64,000 nt of DNA from G963664835 sp965220775 (lineage in GTDB: Bacteria; Chloroflexota; UBA6077; FW602-bin22; JBCLEL01), in assembly GCA_965220775.1 (NCBI GenBank), contig OZ244845.1, positions 2,418,001 to 2,482,000 of the forward strand. Direction: 5' to 3'. Positions 17,763 through 27,110 of this stretch are shown in pieces (positions within the stretch are counted from its first letter, which is position 1; each line of letters begins with the position of its first letter). Made by a program: the position numbers and the translations under genes. Below the pieces are notes generated by a model. It saw only the letters and a program-made list of their open reading frames with translations. It did no database searches and was not told where the DNA came from.

Positions 17763-19118
17763 CTACCTCTCTTCAGTGGCCTCTACACGCAGCTTTAGAT
17801 CTTCCTGAGCAACGACCCGAACCGTCGAGTCGCTGGCGATCACGTCGGTCGAAACCGCCCGTGCTCGCCATAGCTCACCGTCCAATGTTACTACACCCTC
17901 AGGGCTGAGGTCGCTCTTTGCCCGTGCCAGCCGGCCAATCAACGCCTCAGCGCCGGTTGTTGACCGCCGCCTCATTGCACGCACCGCAGCCGCTACGACG
18001 ACGAGGAAGAAAACAGCGGTCACCACCACTACGGTCAGGACAAGCCATAGTGACACACCGCCGGCCATCATCGGTGTATTGAACAGGAGCAACGATCCCA
18101 TCAGAACCGAGATTACGCCACCGACTGCCATCGCCCCTATGCCCGGCGTGATGAACACCTCGGCAATTAGCAGGGCAAATCCGAACAAGAGAAGTGCCAG
18201 GGCCACATAGTTCACCGGCAGCGTGCCCAGAGCGAAGAACGCGAACAAAATCGAGACCACTCCAATCGCGCCAGGGAAGATCGCGCCAGGATTGGCCAAC
18301 TCATAGATGAGCCCGTATACGCCAATCGACAGGAGGATGTATGCGATATTGGGATCGCTGATAGCGTGCCCTATCTGCTCGAGGAGGGTCATTTCAGACG
18401 ACAGCAGCCGCGCGTCCCGCAGGTTCAGCGTCACGGACTCTCCGTTCACCTCGACTATCCGGCCGTCCGACTTTGCCAGGACGTCTGCAACGTCAGGGGC
18501 AACGATATCGACGATATTCATCTCCAGAGCGTCCGTGCTTCCGACGTTTACGCTCTCGCGTACGGCGCTCTCAACCCATTCGACGTTGCGGCCGCGAGTT
18601 TCAGCCAAATTGCGGATCAACGCGACGGCGTCGTTGGTAACTTTCGCGCTCAATATCCCGTTGTCAGGTTGAGGAGACTGACCTTCACCGCCTGGCGCGA
18701 GGCTGACCGGATGGGCCGAGCCTACGTTGGTGTTGGGGGCCATCGCGGCTACGTGGGCCGCCTGCAGGATGAAGAGCCCGGCCGACGCGGCGCGGCCGCC
18801 GGCCGGATACACGTGAACGATCACCGGGACTTCCGAGTTGACGATCAGCTGGACGATGTCGCGCATCGAGGATTCGAGGCCGCCGGGCGTGTCCAGTTGG
18901 ATCAGGACGGCGGTGGCGCGTTCGCTGGCGGCGCGGTCGATCACCCTTTGGAAGTAGCCGAGCATCACCGGGTTGACTACGCCGCTGACGCGGGCCACGA
19001 GAACCGTCGAGCGCTCGCCATCCTCCTGGGCCGAGGCTTCGGGCGGGCCGGCAATCGCCAAGCCGGCGGAACCCGCGATCCAGAAGAGCAGGAACCCGAG
19101 CCGGAGCGCTCTTAACAC
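17763..19118 (-). CDS. NfeD-family membrane-bound ClpP-class serine protease
   Basis: A long NfeD of 451 residues. It has a signal peptide or anchor (LGFLLFWIAGSAGLAIAG), a ClpP/S49-like protease domain with QLDTPGGLESSMRDIVQ and the nucleophile motif GGRAASAGLF, a candidate lysine in LSAKVTNDAVAL, then four or more membrane spans, and a C-terminal OB-like NfeD domain (GVVTLDGELWRARA). It lies 18 bases after hisS and is coupled with slipin downstream. Its role is membrane protein quality control, by analogy with archaeal stomatin-cleaving proteases. Confidence 0.94.
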   Translation of the reverse strand: MLRALRLGFLLFWIAGSAGLAIAGPPEASAQEDGERSTVLVARVSGVVNPVMLGYFQRVIDRAASERATAVLIQLDTPGGLESSMRDIVQLIVNSEVPVIVHVYPAGGRAASAGLFILQAAHVAAMAPNTNVGSAHPVSLAPGGEGQSPQPDNGILSAKVTNDAVALIRNLAETRGRNVEWVESAVRESVNVGSTDALEMNIVDIVAPDVADVLAKSDGRIVEVNGESVTLNLRDARLLSSEMTLLEQIGHAISDPNIAYILLSIGVYGLIYELANPGAIFPGAIGVVSILFAFFALGTLPVNYVALALLLFGFALLIAEVFITPGIGAMAVGGVISVLMGSLLLFNTPMMAGGVSLWLVLTVVVVTAVFFLVVVAAAVRAMRRRSTTGAEALIGRLARAKSDLSPEGVVTLDGELWRARAVSTDVIASDSTVRVVAQEDLKLRVEATEER

Positions 19119-19136
19119 TTCCTGTGACTAGCCTCC

Positions 19137-20477
19137 CTAGGCGCCGTCCTGCAGGGCTTTCGATTGCGCGATCCTGTGATTCAGAACCTCGACAATCTGG
19201 GCTTGATCGACGGTCTCTTGGGCTCCTTCATTCATATCTTTGAGGACAACGGAGCCGGCGTCGGCCTCATCGGGACCAAGAATGGTGCAGAATGCGATTC
19301 CCTTGCGATTGGCGTACCGGAGCTGGTTGGGCAGTCGGCCCGTGCTGAGGTACATCTCCACCTTGAAGCCGGCTTTGCGCAACTGGGTCGCCAGCCGCAA
19401 TGAGTTGGGCAGCAACTCCGGCGAGAAGACCGTGACCAGGATCTGGGTTACCGAGCCCTGGTTGCCTTTGCCGTCAACTCTCGTCTCCAAGAGATCGACG
19501 ATGCGCTCCAACCCTAGACTGATCCCGACGGCCGGCGCGTCCTGCCCTGAAAATGCGCCTATCAGCCGGTCGTACCGTCCGCCGGCACCGATTGAACCAA
19601 TGCCATCCTCCAGATCGACCGCTTCGAATATCGGACCAGTGTAGTAGTCCATTCCGCGCACCAGGCTGAGATCGAGCGCGATCCGGTCCTCGTCGACGCC
19701 GGAGTCGAGAAGGTGTTGCCAAATCTCTCGAAGCTCCGAGACGCCCTCGCGCCCCTGCTCGGACGTTGCCAACTCGCGTTCGGCGTAGGCGAACTTGTCC
19801 TCCTCGAGGGCGGCGCGGGAGATCACGTCGAATAGCCGGTCGGTCGATGAAGTCGGGACGCCGGCGGCCTCGAGCTCCTTCTCGACGCCGGAGGGGCCGA
19901 TCTTCTCCAGCTTATCGACTGAGCGAAAGAGCGCGCCATGAAGGTGGCTAGGAACTTGGCAGCGCTCTGCCAGCGGGACCAGGAGCTTGCGGTTGTTGAT
20001 CTTGATCTTGAACCGCTCGAATCCGAGCTCGAGAAGGGCGGCGTGGGCAATGGAGATGACCTCGGCATCGGCCAAGGTGGAGCTGGAGCCGACGATATCG
20101 GCGTCGCATTGGTAGAACTCGCGGTAGCGGCCCCTCTGAGGACGCTCGGCGCGCCAGACTTTGTCTATTTGGTAGCGCTTGAACGGCCGGCCCAGATCTT
20201 GGTGCATCGCGAACACCCTGGCCAGCGGCACGGTCAAGTCGTAGCGCAGTCCGATCTCTCGCTGGCCGCGATCAAGGAATCGATAGAACAGTGTGTCGGT
20301 CTCTTCGCCGGACTTGCCGGCGAGGGTCTCGGCGTACTCGAGGGCCGGCGTGGCGAGGGGCTCGAAGCCGAACCGCTCGAACACGTCGGTGGCGGTTCGA
20401 ATGACGCGCTGGGTGAGGCGCATCCGGTGCGGCAGCAGGTCGCGGAAGCCTCTCAGTACCTGGGGTTTCTGTGCCAA
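19137..20477 (-). CDS. hisS: Histidyl-tRNA synthetase
   Basis: Class II aminoacyl-tRNA synthetase of 446 residues that charges tRNA-His. It shows RGFRDLLPHRM, LEYAETLAGKSGEE, LRYDLTVPLARVFA, RYQIDKVWRAERPQRGRYREFYQCDAD (motif 2), ALDLSLVRGMDYYTGPIFE, GGRYDRLIG, PAVGISLGLER (motif 3), and a C-terminal anticodon-binding domain. It heads the hisS-nfeD-slipin cluster. Its upstream region is the repeat array from 20664, so the promoter must lie at about 20478-20660. Confidence 0.97.
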   Translation of the reverse strand: MAQKPQVLRGFRDLLPHRMRLTQRVIRTATDVFERFGFEPLATPALEYAETLAGKSGEETDTLFYRFLDRGQREIGLRYDLTVPLARVFAMHQDLGRPFKRYQIDKVWRAERPQRGRYREFYQCDADIVGSSSTLADAEVISIAHAALLELGFERFKIKINNRKLLVPLAERCQVPSHLHGALFRSVDKLEKIGPSGVEKELEAAGVPTSSTDRLFDVISRAALEEDKFAYAERELATSEQGREGVSELREIWQHLLDSGVDEDRIALDLSLVRGMDYYTGPIFEAVDLEDGIGSIGAGGRYDRLIGAFSGQDAPAVGISLGLERIVDLLETRVDGKGNQGSVTQILVTVFSPELLPNSLRLATQLRKAGFKVEMYLSTGRLPNQLRYANRKGIAFCTILGPDEADAGSVVLKDMNEGAQETVDQAQIVEVLNHRIAQSKALQDGA

Positions 20478-20663
20478 GCTGTCGGTCTCCCTTACTTTGA
20501 TCCGCCGCGATTATGGCAATCGCCGGCGGTCGCGCCGAGGAAATTATACCTTGCGAAGTCGGCCGATATCCTATGGATCGACGCGTGAGACGAAGGAAAT
20601 AGGAATCGCCCGGCAACGAGGCCGTGTGCCGGCGAAGGAGAGGCGACGGGATATTTCTCGGTC

Positions 20664-20822
20664 GCCGCGGCAATTTTGTTTTGCAAAAACAGGGTTTTTC
20701 GACGGCTGCCGGTCTTTTCTTGGGTGTGTCGGGGAATTTGTTTTGCAAAAACTAGTTTTTTCCGGCAGGTATGGACCCGTACCTGTACGGCGGGGATTTG
20801 TTTTGCAATTTCGTGTTTTTGG
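20664..20822. repeat. Three-unit tandem array of a ~60-bp A5-N4-T5 / TTTTGCAAAACAAA repeat
   Basis: On the minus strand each unit carries TTTTTGCAAAACAAA preceded by an AT palindrome: AAAAACTAGTTTTT in one unit, AAAAACCCTGTTTTT in another, and a degenerate third (AAAAACACGAAATTGC). TTGCA cores fall at 20691, 20753 and 20813, a period of 60-62. GC-rich spacers contain GACGGCTGCCGG-like sequence. The same unit with the same period is found at 53247-53400. Spacers resemble each other, so this is not a CRISPR. Confidence 0.8.
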
Positions 20823-20859
20823 TTTACGTTCATGGTATCGTACATGTGTTCTTCCAGCT

Positions 20860-21745
20860 TGATTTTACCAGATATTCGTTGTTGCCGCCGGCGAGTTTTG
20901 GGGAGGCATGGGGAGGTATGGGGAGGTATGGGGATCGTTGGTGTTTGTTGGGAGGCCGGATGGTTCGTCGGAGCGATTGCCGACGGGTGGCAGGCCGTAG
21001 CGGGGGACAAGCCCCTGCGCTACATTGACCGTGGTAGTGATTCCCGGTTTTTCGATTGACGTTTTACGGTGGGGCATTGGTGCGTGGATTCCGGCCCCGT
21101 ATCGGGGTACGGGGCATGCTTTCGATCGCTGGAATCACCATGGCCTTGCGAAGGCCGCATAAGAGGATGAAAAGTGGGTGGTGGGTCGGTTTTTTCCATC
21201 GTCTGGTGGTCTTACCCCTCTCCACCCCTCTGGATTCCGGCCCCGTATCGGGGTACGGGGCATGCCTTCGATCGCCGGAATGACGATTGGGGGGCCGGAA
21301 TGACGAAGGGATGCCGCGAATGACCAATGAGAGGCTGCTGGAGTAGTCTATCCCGGATCGGAGTCCGGGACATGCTTTCATAGCAATCGCTCATGCCGGT
21401 TGTTGCCGGCACACCAAGGTATGAAAATTAGGGTGCATTGGTTGGTGGGAGAGTTCTAGCGTCATTGCCACAACCCGCACCTCCCCTCTGGATTCCGGCC
21501 TTCGCCGGAATGACGATTGGGGGGCCGGATTGACGAAGGGATGCCGCGAATGGCGACTGAGAGGCTGCTGGAGCGGTCTATCCCGGATCGGAGTCCGGGA
21601 CATGCTTTCATGGCAATGACGAATTGGGGGGGCCGGGTTGACGATTTGGGTGGGGGGAACCACGAGTTAGGGGATCGGAACTGTCCGTTTTCGCCCGTAC
21701 GACACAAAAAACCGGACCCTTGTTCCGAGCAATTGCCAGCAGAGA
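20860..21745. repeat. Cluster of palindromic interspersed repeats
   Basis: Mosaic of at least three families. Family A (GTAGCGGGGGACAAGCCCC then GCGCTACATTGACC) is at 20996-21060. Family B (GGATTCC...CCCCGTATCGGGGTACGGGG...GGAATGACGA) is at 21086-21138 and 21232-21286, with a short form at 21489-21521. Family C (CCCGGATCGGAGTCCGGGAC) is at 21349-21380 and 21589-21622. The stretch 21361-21496 recurs at 41389-41525. No gene is supported between hisS and the methylase. Confidence 0.8.
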
Positions 21746-21877
21746 ACGTCATATACTAACGAAATATGGGTCAATTACGCTGTCCATATGATGAATAACG
21801 ACTCGGGGCCGTTTTAGTTGGGGAATACTGGGAGATTCAGACTGTCGCCGGCCGGCGGGGAGGGCGCTGAGTAGCGT

Positions 21878-24778
21878 ATGCCACACCAGACGGAGCCTAG
21901 CGCCAACAACGCATTGGGCGGCCTGCTGCAGGGGATGCTGTCCCGCCGGCAGGTGCTGTCGGAGAACACGCAGACGATTGCCGGGCATCCGGGGCTGCGT
22001 CCGGACATCCTGATCACGGCGGCCGGCTGCTCGCCGGTGGTGGTCGAGGCGGAGTATATGCCGGCCGCTCACGCGGAGGCCGAGGCACAGTCGCGGCTTG
22101 GGCTGGAGGCGGTCAACGGCCGGGTGATCGAAGCGGCGATCGCGCTGCGGTATCCGGAGGATGTTGGAGACGCCGACGACCTAGTAGACGCCCTCAAGGC
22201 GGCGAGGCTATCCTACTGCGCGTTCAGCGAGGAGTCCGGCGGGGTGAACCGCTTCCCGGCGTCCGGTTGGCTGGACGGGTCCGTCGAGGACCTGGCCGAC
22301 CTGATCCGGCTGGTGTCGCTGCCCCAACGGGCGGTGGACGAGGCGACAACGACGCTGCAAGAGGGCATCAGCGGGGCGGCAAAGCACCTGGACGAGGTGA
22401 CCGACAGCCGGCCGGCGATAACGGCGGCGATAGCGCGGCTGCTGGGGATGACGAACGTGCCGCAAACGCGGCGGATGGCCTGCGCGATCATCGCCAACGC
22501 GATGGTGTTTCACGAGCGGATCGCCGGCATACACGAGAAGATCAGGCCGCTGAGCATGGTCTGCGGCGACGCGGCTCCGAATCCGCAAGGGGAGGTGCTG
22601 GCGGCCTGGACCGACATCCTGGACGTGAACTACTGGGCGATATTCGCCATCGCCAAGGACATACTGGAACAGCTGCCTTCGGCGGATGCGGCCAATATAT
22701 TGAGGCGGCTGAGAGACACGGCCCAATCGGTCAACGCGACTGGTGTCGACAACGCCCACGACCTGACCGGCCGGATCTTCCAGCGGCTGATCGCCGACCG
22801 CAAGTACCTGGCGACGTTCTACACGCTGCCGGCGTCGGCGGCACTGCTGGCCCGGCTGGCGGTTGCGAAGATGGATGGCGTCGACTGGTCGGATGCCGAG
22901 GCGATCGGCCGGCTGAAGGTCGCCGACTTCGCCTGCGGGACCGGCGCGTTGCTGTCGGCGGTGTACGACCAGATTGCCGCCCGTCACGAGCGTACCGGCG
23001 GCGATCCGGCCGTGCTGCACCGGCTGATGATGGAGGAGGTGCTGTACGGTTTCGACGTGATGCCCTCGGCGATACACATCACCGGCTCGACGCTCTCCGG
23101 GGTGGAGCCGTCGGTGGGGTTCGGAAGCTCGCGGCTGTACACGATGGCCTACGGCCGGCAACGGGACGGCAGCGTGAAGATCGGCTCGCTGGAGCTGCTG
23201 CAATCGTCGTCGGCGCTGACGCTTTTCAACACGAGCGACCCGGCGATGCGGACCGGCAGCGCCGGAGAGGAGACTGCGGCGCAGATAACCGCGGATATTC
23301 CGGACGAGGGCTTCGACCTGGTGATCATGAATCCGCCGTTTACGAGGGCGACGAACCACGAGGGGGCCCACGCCGACATCACGAATCCGGCATTCGCCGC
23401 ATTTGATGCCACGCGCGACGATCAGACGGCAATGGGAGGCCGGATCAACCAGCTTGGAAAAAACACCTGCTATCACGGGAACGCCGGCATTGCCTCGGCA
23501 TTTGCGGCGTTGGCCCACCGCAAGCTAAAGCAGGGTGGCGTGTTGGCGTTGGTGTTGCCACTTTCCGCCGCCGCCGGCTTGTCTTGGAAGGGCTTTCGAG
23601 AGATGCTTGCGAGAAACTATACGGATGCGACGATTCTGAGTATCGCGGCCACTGGCCGTGATATGTCGTTCTCGTCGGATACCGGCATGGCCGAGTGTCT
23701 AGTAATAGGCCGTAAACTTGAAACATCGAAGACCACCCCGCAAAGGGCTCACTTCATTTCGTTGAAGCGTCGTCCGCGAAGCTTTTCTCATGCCAACGCA
23801 ACGGCTATCAACCCCTTGAACGGTGATGACCCTAGGAGCATCGAGGACGGACCTTATGGCGGAACGCCAATGATGGTAGGAGATGAACTGAACGGCGAGG
23901 CGCTAGACGCGCCTTGTCGTTCGGACGGAGAGATATGGGGCGTGGTACGCTTGTCCGATTGCGCCTTGGCTCAGACCGCGTCGGCGTTGTCCGAATCTAC
24001 GTTGTGGCTTCATGGCAGCGGACCCATTCTCGAGTTAGAAACAGTGCCGCTAGGCGAGATAGGCAAACTGGGGTTGGTACATCGTGACATCACCGGCCCG
24101 GCGCCGCGTGGGCCCTTCACTAAAGTGTCACCGAGCCCGACTGCAAGTTATCCATCCTTATGGAACCACGATGCCCAGAATGAGACTCGGATTATTTGCT
24201 CTCCGGATTCGCAGTTGTTGGTGCGGCAAGGATTGGAGGCTAAGGCTGCTGTCGTATGGGCGACTGCCAGCCGAACACATTTAAACCTTGACTTTCGATT
24301 CAATTCCCAACCCTTGAGTGTTGCATTCACTCACCAAGAGAGTATTGGCGGCACTGCTTGGCCAAACGTGATTTTCACAGATGACCGGTTCAACTACGCG
24401 TTTTCGATCTGGTGCAACTCGACGCTTGGATTGCTCGCTCATTGGTGGCATTCGAGTCGGCAGCACAACGGGAGAGGGAGAACGTCAATCCGTTCCGCGG
24501 ATTCGTTACCGGTGCTTGATTTGCGTGAACTGACGGACGATCAGCTGATCATGGCGGAACTTATATTCGATGAGTTTCGGGACAAGGAGTTGAAGCCGGC
24601 CTACCTGGCGGATGCGGACCCGAATCGGGCGCTGCTGGACCGGCGGGTGGTCTGCGACCTGCTGGGGTTCGACGAGGAGACGTACGTCGGGGTCCGCCGG
24701 CTGGCGGCGAAGTGGTGCGCGGAGCCGTCGGTGCACGGGGGCAAGAGCCGGCCTAGGGGAGCGGGCTTGGTGGTGTAG
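21878..24778 (+). CDS. Large N6-adenine DNA methylase with possible N-terminal nuclease-like domain
   Basis: A 966-residue protein. The methyltransferase core has motif I DFACGTGALLSAVYDQI (about 349) and motif IV NPPF (about 485), which mark N6-adenine DNA methylation in the type I/IIG style, followed by KLKQGGVLALVLPLS. The first 110 residues contain PDILITAAGCSPVVVEAEY, reminiscent of a PD-(D/E)XK core but without the usual lysine. The C-terminus (LDLRELTDDQLIMAELIFDEF, LLGFDEETYVGVRRLAAKW) may recognise target. It faces an unknown gene tail to tail. It may be a single-chain restriction-modification or phage-defence methylase. Confidence 0.85.
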   Translation: MPHQTEPSANNALGGLLQGMLSRRQVLSENTQTIAGHPGLRPDILITAAGCSPVVVEAEYMPAAHAEAEAQSRLGLEAVNGRVIEAAIALRYPEDVGDADDLVDALKAARLSYCAFSEESGGVNRFPASGWLDGSVEDLADLIRLVSLPQRAVDEATTTLQEGISGAAKHLDEVTDSRPAITAAIARLLGMTNVPQTRRMACAIIANAMVFHERIAGIHEKIRPLSMVCGDAAPNPQGEVLAAWTDILDVNYWAIFAIAKDILEQLPSADAANILRRLRDTAQSVNATGVDNAHDLTGRIFQRLIADRKYLATFYTLPASAALLARLAVAKMDGVDWSDAEAIGRLKVADFACGTGALLSAVYDQIAARHERTGGDPAVLHRLMMEEVLYGFDVMPSAIHITGSTLSGVEPSVGFGSSRLYTMAYGRQRDGSVKIGSLELLQSSSALTLFNTSDPAMRTGSAGEETAAQITADIPDEGFDLVIMNPPFTRATNHEGAHADITNPAFAAFDATRDDQTAMGGRINQLGKNTCYHGNAGIASAFAALAHRKLKQGGVLALVLPLSAAAGLSWKGFREMLARNYTDATILSIAATGRDMSFSSDTGMAECLVIGRKLETSKTTPQRAHFISLKRRPRSFSHANATAINPLNGDDPRSIEDGPYGGTPMMVGDELNGEALDAPCRSDGEIWGVVRLSDCALAQTASALSESTLWLHGSGPILELETVPLGEIGKLGLVHRDITGPAPRGPFTKVSPSPTASYPSLWNHDAQNETRIICSPDSQLLVRQGLEAKAAVVWATASRTHLNLDFRFNSQPLSVAFTHQESIGGTAWPNVIFTDDRFNYAFSIWCNSTLGLLAHWWHSSRQHNGRGRTSIRSADSLPVLDLRELTDDQLIMAELIFDEFRDKELKPAYLADADPNRALLDRRVVCDLLGFDEETYVGVRRLAAKWCAEPSVHGGKSRPRGAGLVV

Positions 24779-24790
24779 CCGGGGGGCTGG

Positions 24791-25804
24791 CTAGGCCGGC
24801 TTTGGTGTTGGCAGAAAAGTCTCGCGTTTCATCGAGATCGCAATAAGTCGTCCTGCGGTGGCTTCCACGATTGCAAAGCCCATTTTCGAGAGTTGCCTAG
24901 TGAGGCAATCATCTTGCTCCAGCCTCCCAATCACCTCGGGAGACGGGTCCAAACTGCCTAATAGAACTAAGTGAAACTCCATGTCGCCGGAGGTTCGTAT
25001 TCCATTGCGCTCTAGTTCCGACCGCAAATCTCCAGGCTGGGTACGGAAATACGATTCAAGTCTCTCAATTTCCCGCAGTAACCCTAGTGCCCAATGCGTG
25101 CACAATAAACTACTGCCAGCAAGCACAGTCCCAAATCCGATTGGCGCAATGGCGCGTCCCCCCAACTCCGGGGCATTATTGACGTTCTTCCGCCTTAACT
25201 CCTTTTTCTCAAGGTCTGTTAAGGTGTCTCCACGTACGCCGGGCATGACTCGGGCATTTGTAATCTCCGGCCAATTCGAATCTATGATGTCCAGAAGATC
25301 TTGCCGTACCCACAAGAGTTTCTTTGGGTCGGTGTGGGGTCTCACGTCCACGAAAAACGCGTCCGAATCGCCTACGAGAGCAAGGAGCAGGTAATCTGAT
25401 CGCTGGACAAACCCTGATTTGTCAATCTGTCGACTGAGATGAAAATGGTGGATACCATAATCCCATAGAAGTCCGTCCTTACTCGTCGAATCGTTGACGC
25501 TTTTGCTCAAATACGGCCTAACGTCTCTGCCCATTACGAAATGGTGCCTGAGGAAGAAAACCGTTCCCCAAGCCGCTTGTGCCTTCTTGTGTTGCTCGCC
25601 AGTTGTTTCGCGGATGAGCCTTCCCAGAGAACTGTGAATCTCGCTGGAGAAATGCACCTCACGGGGCTTCGGTCCAATCCTTCTCATCCGCATTTCGCAG
25701 TAGCGGGTGGCGAACGTAGAGGCATCTGCGCCTTCCTCAAAGGAAACGCCTTCCTTACGAAAATAGTCCTTAATGATGTCTATCAGGTCAGATTTGAAGT
25801 CCAT
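24791..25804 (-). CDS. Hypothetical protein, possible partner of the methylase
   Basis: About 337 residues from ATG 25804 (MDFKSDLIDIIKDYFRKEG), supported by AGGA nine bases upstream; the frame extends to 25852 but that start is weaker. Notable segments are LLWDYGIHHFHLS, YLLLALVGDSDAFFVDVRPH, and LGGRAIAPIGFGTVLAGSSL. No membrane span or known motif is clear. The IHHFHLS plus RSDYLLLALV arrangement resembles small-domain proteins found in defence and toxin loci, but I do not recognise a family. It is convergent with the methylase and co-directional with the PIN-like gene upstream. Confidence 0.7.
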   Translation of the reverse strand: MDFKSDLIDIIKDYFRKEGVSFEEGADASTFATRYCEMRMRRIGPKPREVHFSSEIHSSLGRLIRETTGEQHKKAQAAWGTVFFLRHHFVMGRDVRPYLSKSVNDSTSKDGLLWDYGIHHFHLSRQIDKSGFVQRSDYLLLALVGDSDAFFVDVRPHTDPKKLLWVRQDLLDIIDSNWPEITNARVMPGVRGDTLTDLEKKELRRKNVNNAPELGGRAIAPIGFGTVLAGSSLLCTHWALGLLREIERLESYFRTQPGDLRSELERNGIRTSGDMEFHLVLLGSLDPSPEVIGRLEQDDCLTRQLSKMGFAIVEATAGRLIAISMKRETFLPTPKPA

Positions 25805-25872
25805 TCTCAATCCTATTACGCTGGACTTGCTTACCCACAAGCCAAGCAACAAACTTAGCAGTCACGGCGCGT

Positions 25873-26367
25873 CTATCGCTGCCGTGCCAACGAACTTAAG
25901 TAATCTTCAGGTTTCATTACAATAACACCAAGCTTGGTTTTCAATTGAGCGGCGATGTTGAGGATTCCTCGGTCCCACGTCAGGAAGACATCTCTTCCGG
26001 AAGAATAATGCCCATAGATGTGGTCCCAATCCGCCCACTCCGGAATCTTTCTTCCTTGCAGTTGGAGATCGCGCTTGATCGACTCCATCTCCGCCAACTG
26101 TCTATCGCCTCCGAGTACGTCACCGCAGTCAAGTCGGGAAACGTCGAGCCGGAATACCGACCCCACTTGCCGAACGCCGAGCATTGGTAATTTGCTTATG
26201 CGATCGGAAAGTGGCCGTCGCGGAACGTCGGCATGAATACGGGTTGTTACCGCCAAATCAAGACGCCCGTTTTGGGCGAGATCGAGCAGGTCTTGTACCA
26301 CATCGACTCTATCCCGATTCCGCCAGAATTCTTGCAGCAAGTTGGTATCAAGTGTTGCGGTGGGCAT
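25873..26367 (-). CDS. PIN-like domain protein (putative RNase)
   Basis: About 164 residues from ATG 26367 (MPTATLDTNLLQEFWRNRD), with GGAG upstream. The opening LDTN and the late FLTWDRGILN match the acidic first and last motifs of PIN-type ribonucleases, with D/E residues between (MESIKRDLQ, EWADWDHIYGHY). Length and plan fit VapC-like or PIN-like toxins, but no antitoxin partner is adjacent except DUF2188 upstream. The unknown protein follows after 68 bases on the same strand, so the two may form one unit. Confidence 0.7.
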   Translation of the reverse strand: MPTATLDTNLLQEFWRNRDRVDVVQDLLDLAQNGRLDLAVTTRIHADVPRRPLSDRISKLPMLGVRQVGSVFRLDVSRLDCGDVLGGDRQLAEMESIKRDLQLQGRKIPEWADWDHIYGHYSSGRDVFLTWDRGILNIAAQLKTKLGVIVMKPEDYLSSLARQR

Positions 26368-26446
26368 TACTCGGCACTCCAAGTTGGGCCGCCGGATTCA
26401 ATTGACGGCAAGTTCCCGCCGGACTTGAGGATCGGGAAAGGTTGAC

Positions 26447-26671
26447 CTAACCCTCTGGCGGATGTGGATCCGGGCCATATGTGTTTCTTTCGCGAATACG
26501 ACCGTCGCGCCCGTGGATGAACAACTCCGTTTCCTGATTCTCAGCAATCAGGCTGGCCTGGTCGATTGCTTCCTTTTGTGTGCGATGGACGGATGATGGT
26601 CTCTTGCCTCTTGCTGGCTTGACGGCCCATCCCTTTGGATGCGGCACCACGTGTTGGTTGCGCTTTCCCAT
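26447..26671 (-). CDS. DUF2188 domain protein
   Basis: 74 residues that read almost as the family consensus: QHVVPHPKGWAVKPARGKRP, SSVHRTQKEAIDQASLIAENQ, ELFIHGRDGRIRERNTYGPD. DUF2188 proteins are small and soluble with no settled function, and are often found on mobile or stress-related DNA. It lies in the methylase/PIN island, 75 bases upstream of the PIN-like gene on the same strand. Confidence 0.9.
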   Translation of the reverse strand: MGKRNQHVVPHPKGWAVKPARGKRPSSVHRTQKEAIDQASLIAENQETELFIHGRDGRIRERNTYGPDPHPPEG

Positions 26672-27110
26672 TATCTCGAATCCTCACTGTTTAATTTGTC
26701 CCAATTTGTAACTGTCAACGTCCCTCACCTGTGCTCATCGGCACTGCCCCCAACACCGATTTGGGCAACCCAGGTTAGCGTAGGATGGTAATCTTGCTGG
26801 GACGCATGTTCGGTACGTGGAATTTTAACACACAACGGGCATTCGGTGCCATAAATCACATCGATATCTGAAATACTTGGCTCAAGACCCGGGAGTCGAC
26901 GGAAACTACGATGACGTATGCCCAGCAATGAGGAGGCGGATGGCGGGCCGGCAGACGGTCGGCATTTGGCTATGGACCAGCCCCAACCCTACATTTCTTC
27001 TGCACGGTCGTAGTTCCCGGTTCTTCGATTGGCGTGTTGCCGAGCGGCCATGGTGCGTGGATTCCCGCCTGCGCGGGAATGACGAATTGAGGGCTCGGAA
27101 TGTCCATCCC
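26672..27110. other. Intergenic stretch with repeat, no supported gene
   Basis: A frame at 26725-26928 (minus) reads IYGTECPLCVKIPRTEHASQ but has no ribosome site or recognised family, so I leave it uncalled. Positions 27058-27089 hold the short form of the GGATTCC...GGAATGACGA palindrome (GGATTCCCGCCTGCGCGGG). Confidence 0.4.

Noticed and set aside
22208..23518. Minus-strand frame of 436 codons inside the methylase
   Set aside because: Arginine/histidine-rich antisense shadow.
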